From CAYTQK01 sp964439745 (GTDB taxonomy: Bacteria; Desulfobacterota; Desulfobacteria; Desulfobacterales; Desulfosudaceae): a stretch of DNA of 7,749 bases. The notes beneath the pieces are model-generated. The model did not search any database, was not told where the DNA came from, and saw only the letters and a list, made by a program, of their open reading frames with translations. Positions 1 through 5,782 of this stretch are shown here, piece by piece; position 1 is the first letter of the stretch; every line of letters begins with the position of its first letter. The position numbers were made by a program, and so were the translations under genes. The stretch lies in contig CAYTQK010000159.1 in assembly GCA_964439745.1 (NCBI GenBank), positions 1 through 7,749 on the forward strand, written 5' to 3'.

Positions 1-24
1 CAAATGAAAATCATGGTTTTTATC

Positions 25-720
25 TCAGGGCCGGTAATACCTGGTGGGATCGGCCAGTCCGGCGGTTTCAAAACCCTGCTGCCGGAGACGGCAGCTTTCG
101 CAGCGGCCGCAGGCCAGCCCCCCGGGCAAGGGATCATAGCAGCTCAGGGTCAGCCCGTAATCTATCCCCAGGGCGGTGCCGGTCCGGAGAATTTCAGCCT
201 TGCTCATTTCAAGCAGGGGCGTCTGAATGGTCAGGCGGGTGCGGCCGGTGACCCCGGCCCGGGTGGCCAGGTTGGCCATGGCCTCGAAGGCTTCGATAAA
301 GGGGCGGCGGCAGTCTGGATAGCCGCTGTAATCCACGGCGGTAACACCGATAAAAATGTCAGCGGCCCCGATGACCTCGGCCCAGCCCAGGGCGCAGGCC
401 AGGAAAATGGTATTCCGGGCCGGTACATAGGTCACCGGGATTTCATCCGGTCCGCTCAGCCCGGTCTTAGGCACGGCGATATCGTCCGTCAGGGCCGATC
501 CCCCGATTTTGTCCAGGCCGACCGGCAGGACCAGGTGACGGCGGGCGCCCAGGGCCCGGGCGACCCGGTCGGCCGCGGCCAGTTCTTCTCTGTGCCGCTG
601 GTTGTAATCAAATGAAAGGCTGTATACGGCAAACCCGCGGTCCCGGGCAATGGCCATGGCGGTGGTGGAGTCGATGCCGCCGCTGGACAGGACCACGGCT
701 TTGGGTTGGTCAGTACTCAT
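25..720 (-). CDS. queC: 7-cyano-7-deazaguanine (preQ0) synthase QueC
   Basis: QueC is the ATP-dependent enzyme that converts 7-carboxy-7-deazaguanine (CDG) and ammonia to preQ0 in the cytosol, in the queuosine pathway. The 231-residue product has the N-terminal PP-loop SGGIDST (residues 13-19) of the ATP-pyrophosphatase fold, and a middle part with the family-typical YVPARNTIFL and TAVDYSGYPDCR stretches. Near the C-terminus is a four-cysteine zinc site at Cys194, Cys204, Cys207 and Cys210 (SCYDP then CGRCESC). Its length matches E. coli QueC. The start ATG (718-720) overlaps the TGA of queE in an ATGA arrangement, so the two are probably translationally coupled; QueE makes the QueC substrate. 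The gene ends with TGA 24 bp from the window edge, so anything downstream (for example queD or queF) cannot be seen. Identity is secure. Confidence 0.97.
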   Translation of the reverse strand: MSTDQPKAVVLSSGGIDSTTAMAIARDRGFAVYSLSFDYNQRHREELAAADRVARALGARRHLVLPVGLDKIGGSALTDDIAVPKTGLSGPDEIPVTYVPARNTIFLACALGWAEVIGAADIFIGVTAVDYSGYPDCRRPFIEAFEAMANLATRAGVTGRTRLTIQTPLLEMSKAEILRTGTALGIDYGLTLSCYDPLPGGLACGRCESCRLRQQGFETAGLADPTRYYRP

Positions 721-1355
721 CGGTGTCGTTCTCCCGGCCAGATCAGTTTATGCAGCTGCGGCTGCAATCGGGCGTCGACCCGGTCGGCCAGCATCCATTC
801 GGCCAGCTGCGCCGGTGAAAGCTGCTCCATCACCGGCGAAAACAGGATCTGACCCGGCGGCAGGCAGGTGATCTGTTCCGCCGTCACCCGGGCAAAGCGG
901 TAGTCGGCTTCGTCTACAATGACGAATTTTACCTGGTCGTGCGGCCGCAGGCGCCCCAGGTTGTCCGGATCATTGCGGGTGCTCTCCCCGCTGGAAGGAC
1001 ACTTGATGTCCATAATGATGCGGCAGTCCGGCGGCATACCGCTGATGTCCAGGCTGCCGTTGGTTTCCAGCAGCACCTGGTATCCCTTCCCGAGAAGCTG
1101 TTCCGCCAGCAGCGGCGTCCCGGCCTGCAGCAGCGGTTCCCCGCCGGTGATTTCCACCAGGGGGCAGCCGAATCCGGCGATGACCTGGCCCAGTTCGGCC
1201 AGGTCCCAGGTTTCCCCGCCGGTATAGGCGTAGGCCGTATCACAATAGGTGCAGCGGAGATTGCAGCCGGTCAGCCGGACCATGACACAGGGCCGGCCGG
1301 CATAGGTCGATTCTCCCTGGATGGAATGGAATATTTCGTTGACAATCAGTTTCAT
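717..1355 (-). CDS. queE: 7-carboxy-7-deazaguanine synthase QueE (radical SAM)
   Basis: QueE is the radical S-adenosylmethionine enzyme that contracts 6-carboxy-5,6,7,8-tetrahydropterin to CDG, the step before QueC. The 212-residue protein begins MKLIVNEIFHSIQGES, the substrate-binding N-terminus typical of the family. It carries the CxxxCxxC motif for the [4Fe-4S] cluster as CNLRCTYC (Cys31, Cys35, Cys38) and the SAM-contacting GGEP at residues 71-74 (EITGGEPLL). Length is normal for the short-form QueE. No strong ribosome binding site stands before the ATG; an AAGG lies about 15 nt upstream, just past the stop of the small cysteine ORF, so translation may be coupled to that ORF 20 bp upstream. 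Its 3' end overlaps queC by 4 bp. Identity is secure. Confidence 0.96.
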   Translation of the reverse strand: MKLIVNEIFHSIQGESTYAGRPCVMVRLTGCNLRCTYCDTAYAYTGGETWDLAELGQVIAGFGCPLVEITGGEPLLQAGTPLLAEQLLGKGYQVLLETNGSLDISGMPPDCRIIMDIKCPSSGESTRNDPDNLGRLRPHDQVKFVIVDEADYRFARVTAEQITCLPPGQILFSPVMEQLSPAQLAEWMLADRVDARLQPQLHKLIWPGERHR

Positions 1356-1375
1356 GGGCAGAGGATGACCTTATG

Positions 1376-1594
1376 CTACCGCGGCACATATTTTTCACAA
1401 TCCGGCAGGTTTACGGTGAAGACTGTCCGGGACGGCGGCAGTTTCCCTTGATAGGCAATAGCCCGGCAGGTATAGGCCAGGGGGGCGCCGGGATCATGGC
1501 AAAGATGGCGGCAATCCCGGCAGCAGGTCGGTTTTTTTCTGGCAGCGGTAATAATTCGCACGTTTTTTCCCGGAGAGTTATGATTTTGGAGCAT
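1376..1594 (-). CDS. small cysteine-rich protein, probable zinc-binding, upstream of queE
   Basis: This short ORF (72 codons from the ATG) ends with TAG 20 bp before queE and is probably its co-transcribed leader gene. The conserved-looking part is residues 24-72: CCRDCRH (Cys24, Cys25, Cys28), then a TCRA at 42-45, a PPS at 53-55, and a last cysteine at 66 in a PDCEKYVPR ending. From memory, this spacing (CxxC, a GCKA-like motif, PSxxV, a late Cys followed by a short tail) occurs in short cysteine proteins of Desulfobacterota, some loosely labelled uracil-DNA glycosylase although far too short for that enzyme. A zinc site is an inference from the four spaced cysteines. The start is uncertain: neither the ATG at 1594 nor an in-frame GTG at codon 12 (1559-1561) has a strong ribosome binding site. 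Function unknown. Confidence 0.6.
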   Translation of the reverse strand: MLQNHNSPGKNVRIITAARKKPTCCRDCRHLCHDPGAPLAYTCRAIAYQGKLPPSRTVFTVNLPDCEKYVPR

Positions 1595-1622
1595 GGCCGG
1601 TCCTGTTCGCCGGCATAGTGAT

Positions 1623-1835
1623 TTATTGGCACCTGAGCCGGATCCCCGCCAGTCTTAGTCCCATGCCGCTAGCCACCATCTGGATCCATACCATATTTGC
1701 TGCCGCGGTTCAAATCCATTCGCCTGGATCGGGGTTTTTCCGGTTGATAAGACCGGCAACGTATGGGACGAATCCCTTTCCGTCGTCAACCCGCACCTGC
1801 TCCTCCGGGCCGGGATTCTTGATTGATTCTGACAA
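1623..1835 (-). pseudogene. short ORF interrupted by an in-frame TGA (broken or recoded gene)
   Basis: On the minus strand one frame reads from a possible TTG start (1833-1835) through 41 codons to a TGA at 1710-1712, then continues open for 28 more codons to a TAA at 1623-1625. The first part contains VRVDDGKGFVPYVAGLIN and NPDPGEWI; the second contains MVWIQMVASGMGLRLAG. Both look like protein in composition and share one frame. The best ribosome-site-like sequence (GGAGGAG near 1800) lies inside the ORF rather than before the TTG. Three readings remain: a 41-residue peptide that really ends at TGA, a decayed gene, or a selenocysteine codon. I find no convincing SECIS hairpin after this TGA, unlike the one in selD, so decay is favoured. 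I do not recognise the family. It lies about 30 bp upstream of the small cysteine ORF. Confidence 0.3.
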
Positions 1836-1897
1836 TAGCGCGGTGCTTATTTATTGATAATCTATATGAGAGTATTCTGTTTTGATTCATAGAAAAA
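1836..1897. promoter_or_regulatory. AT-rich divergent spacer, probable promoter zone
   Basis: This about 60-bp stretch is strikingly AT-rich against its GC-rich surroundings, with TTATTTATTGATAATC and TATATGAG runs. It is the most promoter-like segment between the minus-strand queuosine-side genes and the plus-strand selD side. I could not fit a clean -35/-10 pair with 16-18 bp spacing in either direction, so strand and exact elements are left open. Confidence 0.25.
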
Positions 1898-2161
1898 GTG
1901 CCGTGGAGTCCTGGAAATGGAACTGGTATTTGTTTGCCCGCGAACCCGCCGGGCTTTTACAGCCGGGCGTATGCCGTGATTGACAACCAGGGCGTGAAAA
2001 CCGCGACCATGGCACCAACCAGGACGCTGGACGCCCGGGTGCGGCTGGATCGCCCCCTGTCCGTTCTGCGGAAAAAGGCATGTCTATCCGGCCCAGGGGA
2101 TCTCCTGGCCCCAGGGCGGTTTTTACTCTACTGCCTCTTGCGCTGCCGGTCCTTGTTGTGA
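1898..2161 (+). other. unrecognised coding-like stretch, 87 codons from a GTG
   Basis: A plus-strand frame is open from a GTG at 1898 to TGA at 2159-2161. The middle (about residues 25-60, containing RAYAVIDNQGVKTATMAP and LDARVRLDRPLSVLRKK) has the G/C-ending codons of neighbouring genes, whereas the beginning and end do not. No Shine-Dalgarno sequence precedes the GTG. A neighbouring frame gives a protein-like WYLFAREPAG just upstream, compatible with a frameshifted remnant. I do not recognise any family. It could be a decayed gene or a chance ORF; the long minus-strand frame across the same bases is no better, since it runs into the start of selD. Confidence 0.2.
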
Positions 2162-2183
2162 AACAATCATATTCAAAGATATT
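2156..2183 (+). promoter_or_regulatory. possible sigma-70-like promoter of selD
   Basis: TTGTGA (2156-2161) and GATATT (2178-2183) are separated by 16 bp in a locally AT-rich stretch ending about 25 bp before the selD ATG. A short inverted repeat, TTGTT-GTGA-AACAA, lies at 2153-2166 over the -35 element and could be an operator. Both fits are loose and based on inspection only. Confidence 0.25.
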
Positions 2184-2194
2184 TCTATTTGCAC

Positions 2195-2199
2195 AGGAG
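2195..2199 (+). promoter_or_regulatory. ribosome binding site fixing the selD start
   Basis: AGGAG lies 9 nt before the ATG at 2209. It decides the true start of selD: no comparable site precedes the GTG at 2404, the first available start after the in-frame TGA. Confidence 0.8.
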
Positions 2200-2208
2200 C
2201 AAGAGATT

Positions 2209-3258
2209 ATGCCGGATGAACCCAAACGCCTGACCGAAACCGTGGCCGGGGCCGGTTGAGCCTCCAAGCTGCCTCCAGGGGACCTGGACCGAGCCTTATG
2301 CGGACTGGATATACCCACCGATCCCAATGTCCTGATCGGTTTACAGGGACCGGACGATGCCGGGGTCTACCGGGTTTCCGATACCCTGGCCCTGATTCAG
2401 ACGGTGGATTTTTTTACGCCCATTGTCGACGATCCCTTTCAGTTCGGCCGGATTGCCGCGGCCAACGCCCTGTCCGACGTCTATGCCATGGGCGGCATCC
2501 CCAAAACCGCCATGAACCTGGTCGGGTTTCCCGTCAAAACCATGCCTTTGTCCGTTCTCCGGGAAATCATTGCCGGCGGACTGGACAAGCTCAACGAGGC
2601 GGCGGTGGCCCTGGTGGGCGGGCACAGCGTCGAAGACAAGGAGCTTAAATACGGTCTGTCCGTGACCGGCTTCGTGCATCCGGAAAAAGTCTGGACCAAG
2701 CATGGCCTGCGGCCCGGTGACCGGCTGATTCTGACCAAACCCATCGGTACCGGCGTCATCAATACCGCCATCAAGGGCGGACTGGCGGCGGGGCCGTTGG
2801 TGGACACGGTCACCCGGCTGATGGCGGAACTGAACCGGGCCGCCGCCGAAATCATGGCTGCCTTTCCGGTCCATGCCTGCACCGATATTACCGGTTTTGG
2901 ACTGCTGGGCCACCTGGCCGAGATGGTGGTGGGTTCCGGCTGCAGTCTGCGGATCACCGCCGGGCAGGTGCCGCTCATCGAAGAAACCATGGGGTGGGCG
3001 TCCATGGGAATGCTGCCGGCCGGGGCCTTCAAGAACAAGGAATTCCGGGCCGCCATGGTTCGTTTTGCCGCCGCCGTGGACCCGGTCCTGGCCGATATCC
3101 TCTTCGACCCCCAGACCTCGGGCGGATTGCTGCTGAGCGTCGACGCCAGCCGGGCGGAAGCGGCCCTGGCAGCCCTTCGTTCCGGCGGCTGTCCGCAAGC
3201 GGCCATGATCGGCGAGGTGGCGGCGGACGCCAGCGAAACCATCGCGGTTGACCCGTAA
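2209..3258 (+). CDS. selD: selenophosphate synthase SelD, itself a selenoprotein (Sec17)
   Basis: SelD makes selenophosphate from selenide and ATP, the selenium donor for selenocysteine tRNA and selenouridine. Read from ATG 2209 the product is 349 residues (E. coli SelD is 347), with TGA at codon 17. The flanking residues, GAG-Sec-ASK, align with GAGCGCK of E. coli SelD, so the TGA replaces the catalytic Cys17 and the essential Lys20 is conserved. ATP/metal aspartates lie at the expected places: Asp50 (PDDAGVY), Asp67 (TVDFF), Asp90 (NALSDVYAMGG) and Asp226 (TDITGFGLLGHL). DPQTSGG follows at 300-306. A stop at 2257 would leave a 16-residue peptide, and a GTG start at 2404 would lose the active site, so recoding is by far the best reading. 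SelD selenoproteins are known in other bacteria. A DUF362 gene follows 58 bp downstream. selA, selB and selC are not in the window. Confidence 0.95.
2257..2259 (+). other. selD: in-frame TGA selenocysteine codon of selD
   Basis: This TGA is codon 17 counted from ATG 2209, and the frame is open on both sides (16 codons before, 332 after). It falls exactly at the catalytic cysteine of SelD, three residues before the conserved lysine. It is annotated as selenocysteine insertion, not termination. Confidence 0.93.
2274..2288 (+). promoter_or_regulatory. bacterial SECIS hairpin in selD
   Basis: TCCAGG (2274-2279) and CCTGGA (2283-2288) form a perfect 6-bp stem around a GGA loop, with the innermost G-C pair free to open to a GGGAC loop. 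The stem begins 14 nt after the TGA, and the apical loop sits about 20 nt away with exposed G residues, as bacterial SECIS elements recognised by SelB require. A possible lower stem pairs AAG-CT upstream with AG-C-CTT downstream. Fold by eye only. Confidence 0.75.
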
Positions 3259-3316
3259 CGGCCGGCGGTGATATGAATCAATCCAGTATAGTATCCTCAT
3301 CCAAGAGAGAAATGCC

Positions 3317-4462
3317 ATGGTAGACCCTGATTCTCCTGATTATCGGTATCGCGTGCACATTCACGAGGCAGACTATGCCGACGGCTCCCTGCCGGCTGTT
3401 GTCGACGAAATTCTGGCGGCCTTTCCCCTGTCCCTGGACGGGAAAACCGTCCTGGTCAAGCCCAACATCCTGGCCGGGCATCCGCCGGAAGCCGGGGTGA
3501 CCACCCATCCCGCCCTGGTGGCCGCGGTGGTGACCCGGCTCCAGGCGGCCGGGGCCACCGTGCTGGTGGGCGACAATCCCGGGGTGTTCGGCTACGGCCG
3601 TTCGGAAAAGGCGGCCGAGGTTTCGGGCATCAAGGCGGCGGCCGGCGACTGTTTCATCCAGCTGGGACGGACCCCGGTCAGAAAAGAGCTGCCCAACCGG
3701 GATGTCGGTTACGTCATGATTGCCGGTGATGTACTGGATGTCGACCTGGTCATCAACCTGCCCAAGTTGAAAACCCATGGCCTGACCTATTATACCGGAG
3801 CCCTGAAAAACACCTTCGGCTACGTGGTCGGCGGAGACAAGATGCGGGTGCATCACCAGGCGCCCACCCCGCGGCGGTTTGCCGCCGCCCTGGTGGATAT
3901 CTACGCCCTGCGGCCGCCGGATCTGACCATCATGGACGCGGTCCTGGCCATGGAAGGAAACGGACCCAGCAACGGCCGGGTGCGCCGGCTGGGTAAGATT
4001 CTGGCCAGCGACAACGCCGTCTGCCTGGATGCCGTGGCCGTTGCCCTGGCCGGCAAAAAGCCGGCGGTGGTTCCCCATCTGAAGATTGCCGCCGAGCAGG
4101 GGCTGGGCACCATCGACCTGGAGGAAATTGAGCGCAACGTCGAGCTGGTGCCGGCGGCCGGCTTCAAGATGCCGGCCACCTACGTGCCCGGTCTGATGGG
4201 CATCGTGCTCAACCGCTTTCTCTCCCGCTGGATCAACTGCCTGCCGGTGGTCCACGAAGAGCGGTGCAAGCGCTGCGGATTGTGCGTGGATCACTGCCCC
4301 ACCGGTGCCATGACCATGGCCAAAGGTGGTTTTCCCCAGGCCGATAAGGACCGGTGCATCAGCTGCTATTGCTGCCAGGAGATGTGTCCGGAAGATGCCA
4401 TTGAGCTGACCGGCCGGTTCATCCGCCTGCTGCGGGGATCGCCCCGGCGGGCGGAAAAATAA
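3317..4462 (+). CDS. DUF362 protein with C-terminal 2x[4Fe-4S] ferredoxin domain
   Basis: This 381-residue cytosolic protein (no signal peptide or membrane segment seen) joins a DUF362 domain (about residues 10-300) to a bacterial ferredoxin domain. DUF362 landmarks are VLVKPNILAG with THPALVAAVV near the start, then LVINLPKLKTHGLTYYTGA and LKNTFGYVVGG in the middle. The C-terminus has two CxxCxxCxxxCP motifs: Cys317-320-323-327 and Cys347-350-353-357, with an extra Cys352 beside the second. Such proteins are common in anaerobes and presumably pass electrons to or from an unknown DUF362 reaction; the chemistry is not established. The start is supported by an AGAGAG-rich site (3303-3310) before ATG 3317. 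It follows selD by 58 bp, and a loose promoter (TTGACC at 3248, TATGAA at 3272) overlaps the selD end, so it may be an operon partner or have its own promoter. Confidence 0.9.
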   Translation: MVDPDSPDYRYRVHIHEADYADGSLPAVVDEILAAFPLSLDGKTVLVKPNILAGHPPEAGVTTHPALVAAVVTRLQAAGATVLVGDNPGVFGYGRSEKAAEVSGIKAAAGDCFIQLGRTPVRKELPNRDVGYVMIAGDVLDVDLVINLPKLKTHGLTYYTGALKNTFGYVVGGDKMRVHHQAPTPRRFAAALVDIYALRPPDLTIMDAVLAMEGNGPSNGRVRRLGKILASDNAVCLDAVAVALAGKKPAVVPHLKIAAEQGLGTIDLEEIERNVELVPAAGFKMPATYVPGLMGIVLNRFLSRWINCLPVVHEERCKRCGLCVDHCPTGAMTMAKGGFPQADKDRCISCYCCQEMCPEDAIELTGRFIRLLRGSPRRAEK

Positions 4463-4482
4463 GGGGTGCCGGGAAGATCGGC

Positions 4483-5025
4483 TTACCAGCTCATTTCAAA
4501 GACGGTGTGGGGCGCGCCTTCCCAGGATTTTTGCACGATTTTCGAAGAGACCGGTTTTTTGATGCACAATTGCAGAAACCGTTCCAGCCAGCCCAGCGCA
4601 ACATAGTACCAGGGCTCGAAATCGGGATCAAAGCCTTCCAGGTGAATGTGCAGGGTGTTGTCGGAAATCTGCTCGCTCCGCATCCGGCCGAAGTTGAACT
4701 GGTTTTTCAGAACCACCTTATAGGTGTTAACGGCCTCCATGGGATCATCTTTTTTCAGGGCCAGCTTGTAAACGGTTTCCATGGTGGACTGGCCGTATTG
4801 CCGGCCCCAGTCGGTCAGGGTTTTGGGATCGTTGTTGGCCAGGGTGGTGGACAATGCCAAAAAGCAGTTTTTGTAAGTTTCATGCGGATACCAGGCCGAA
4901 TTCAGGATCTCCCCGGACAGGATTTTTTTATCCTGTGCGGTCAGAAATTGATCGTAGGCGCCGGTCTTATCGGCGTTGATGGCCTTGGCAAACATGATGA
5001 ACATGGAGCCCTTGACTTGTCTCAT
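4483..5025 (-). CDS. conserved-looking protein of unclear family, possibly V4R/DUF2378-like
   Basis: The 180-residue product has no signal peptide or membrane helix. It opens MRQVKGSMFIMF, carries a WYPHETY at residues 45-51 after a SGEILNSA stretch, has YGQSTMETVYKLAL in the middle, and ends in FEMSW. This layout (short N-terminal helices, a WYPxxxY segment, aromatic-rich C-terminal half) faintly resembles the ~180-residue sensor-like proteins of myxobacteria (DUF2378) and the V4R / heme-NO-binding-like fold, but I recall no exact match and see no conserved heme histidine. The start has only a weak GGGGTG site 7 nt upstream, so Met8 or Met11 remain possible. It is the last gene of the minus-strand signalling group, 42 bp after the kinase-like gene, which suggests a sensory or effector role. 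Existence is secure, function is not. Confidence 0.8.
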   Translation of the reverse strand: MRQVKGSMFIMFAKAINADKTGAYDQFLTAQDKKILSGEILNSAWYPHETYKNCFLALSTTLANNDPKTLTDWGRQYGQSTMETVYKLALKKDDPMEAVNTYKVVLKNQFNFGRMRSEQISDNTLHIHLEGFDPDFEPWYYVALGWLERFLQLCIKKPVSSKIVQKSWEGAPHTVFEMSW

Positions 5026-5067
5026 GAGAACACCCCGGAATTTTGATGTTTTGTAAAAAGACAGTTT

Positions 5068-5706
5068 TCATCCGGAATCAGAAGAAACGGCCTCTTTCCG
5101 GCGGGCCAGCTCCACGATCATGTCCCGGGCCATGTCCGCCTCCACCCGTCCCAGATTCAGCGCCAGGTCATACAGGGTCACCTGGTCATAATCGGACTTG
5201 CCGATTTTTTTATAAAGCGCCTGCCGCCGCTTGTCTTCACCGCTGACCATCTGGGCGGCTTTTTTCCGGGACAGGTTATGGCGCTGCATAACGTTGCGCA
5301 CCCGGTTTTCCAAGGAATTGGCCAGCAGAATGTGAATGGCGTCCGGATGATCCTGCAGAATATACTGGCTCCCCCGGCCCATGATAACCACGTTGCCTTC
5401 TTCGGCAAACTGGGCGATCAGCACCACCAGGTAATCAAAATATATGGTTTCGTCAATATAGCCGCGTTCATCCTTGAGAATTTTTTCCACCAGGCTCTTG
5501 GAAACCATCTGGCTGATGAGCCACAGAAATTTTCCGCCGGCCTCTTCTTCCACGTGTTCCACCCAGATTTCGGAAACATTGGCTGCTTGCGCGATTCTGG
5601 CAATGATCTCGCTGTCGGCAAAAACATATCCCAGGGATTCGCCCACCTCTTGGCCGATTTTATTGCCGCCGCATCCGAACTGCCGGGAAATCGTGATAAC
5701 CGCCAT
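5068..5706 (-). CDS. cytidylate-kinase-like P-loop protein (Cytidylate_kin2 family)
   Basis: The 212-residue protein has the layout of the cytidylate-kinase-like family (PF13189): a nucleotide-binding loop SRQFGCGGNKIG (residues 7-18), MGRGSQYIL (109-117) where the family has its GRG motif, LENRVRNVMQRHNLS (132-146), and a helical lid with DKRR (158-161) and a late YDLALNLG (179-186). True cytidylate kinases phosphorylate CMP; for this divergent family the substrate is usually unknown, so a phosphotransfer or sensory role in the neighbouring signalling operon is inference. The ATG at 5704-5706 is preferred over an in-frame ATG 48 bp upstream because AGGAGG stands 5 nt before it and the family typically starts at the MAVITISR strand. 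It lies 76 bp after the universal stress gene and 42 bp before the next one. It is not the housekeeping cmk, whose P-loop differs. Confidence 0.88.
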   Translation of the reverse strand: MAVITISRQFGCGGNKIGQEVGESLGYVFADSEIIARIAQAANVSEIWVEHVEEEAGGKFLWLISQMVSKSLVEKILKDERGYIDETIYFDYLVVLIAQFAEEGNVVIMGRGSQYILQDHPDAIHILLANSLENRVRNVMQRHNLSRKKAAQMVSGEDKRRQALYKKIGKSDYDQVTLYDLALNLGRVEADMARDMIVELARRKEAVSSDSG

Positions 5707-5782
5707 GCCATCCTCCTGTATCAAAATGTCTGGTTCGTTCCTGTGGTTCTTCATACAAATTCAAATATCTTTCCCTTTGTGG

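Noticed and set aside
1701..1725. tRNA-like T-loop or selenocysteine anticodon-like GGTTCAAATCC in the spacer upstream of selD
   Set aside because: The flanking bases give at most two pairs around the loop in either T-arm or anticodon register, and no acceptor or D arm can be built on either strand.
1740..1756. CCGGT-7 nt-ACCGG hairpin in the divergent region
   Set aside because: The T run lies before the hairpin on the plus strand and appears as an A run after it on the minus strand, so it is not a terminator; a 5-bp stem alone is weak.
1356..1850. preQ1 riboswitch upstream of the queE-queC group
   Set aside because: I looked for a short hairpin with an A-rich tail and pseudoknot partner on the minus strand and found no convincing match.
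2090..2124. Hairpin GGCCCAGG / CCTGGCC followed by TTTTT, as an intrinsic terminator
   Set aside because: The T run is about 10 nt beyond the stem and the stem has a bulge; it also lies inside the possible ORF 1898-2161 and upstream of selD with no clear gene to terminate.
2404..3258. selD starting at GTG 2404
   Set aside because: It lacks a ribosome site and the active-site segment; the upstream frame continues with clear SelD similarity through the TGA to ATG 2209.
2341..4294. Long minus-strand frames opposite selD and the DUF362 gene (325 and 338 codons)
   Set aside because: Low-complexity Gly/His/Gln/Arg-rich translations with no motif; they mirror the GC-rich third positions of the real plus-strand genes.
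5707..5754. N-terminal extension of the cytidylate-kinase-like protein to 5754
   Set aside because: AGGAGG directly before the ATG at 5706 and the family-typical start at the first beta strand favour the shorter form.
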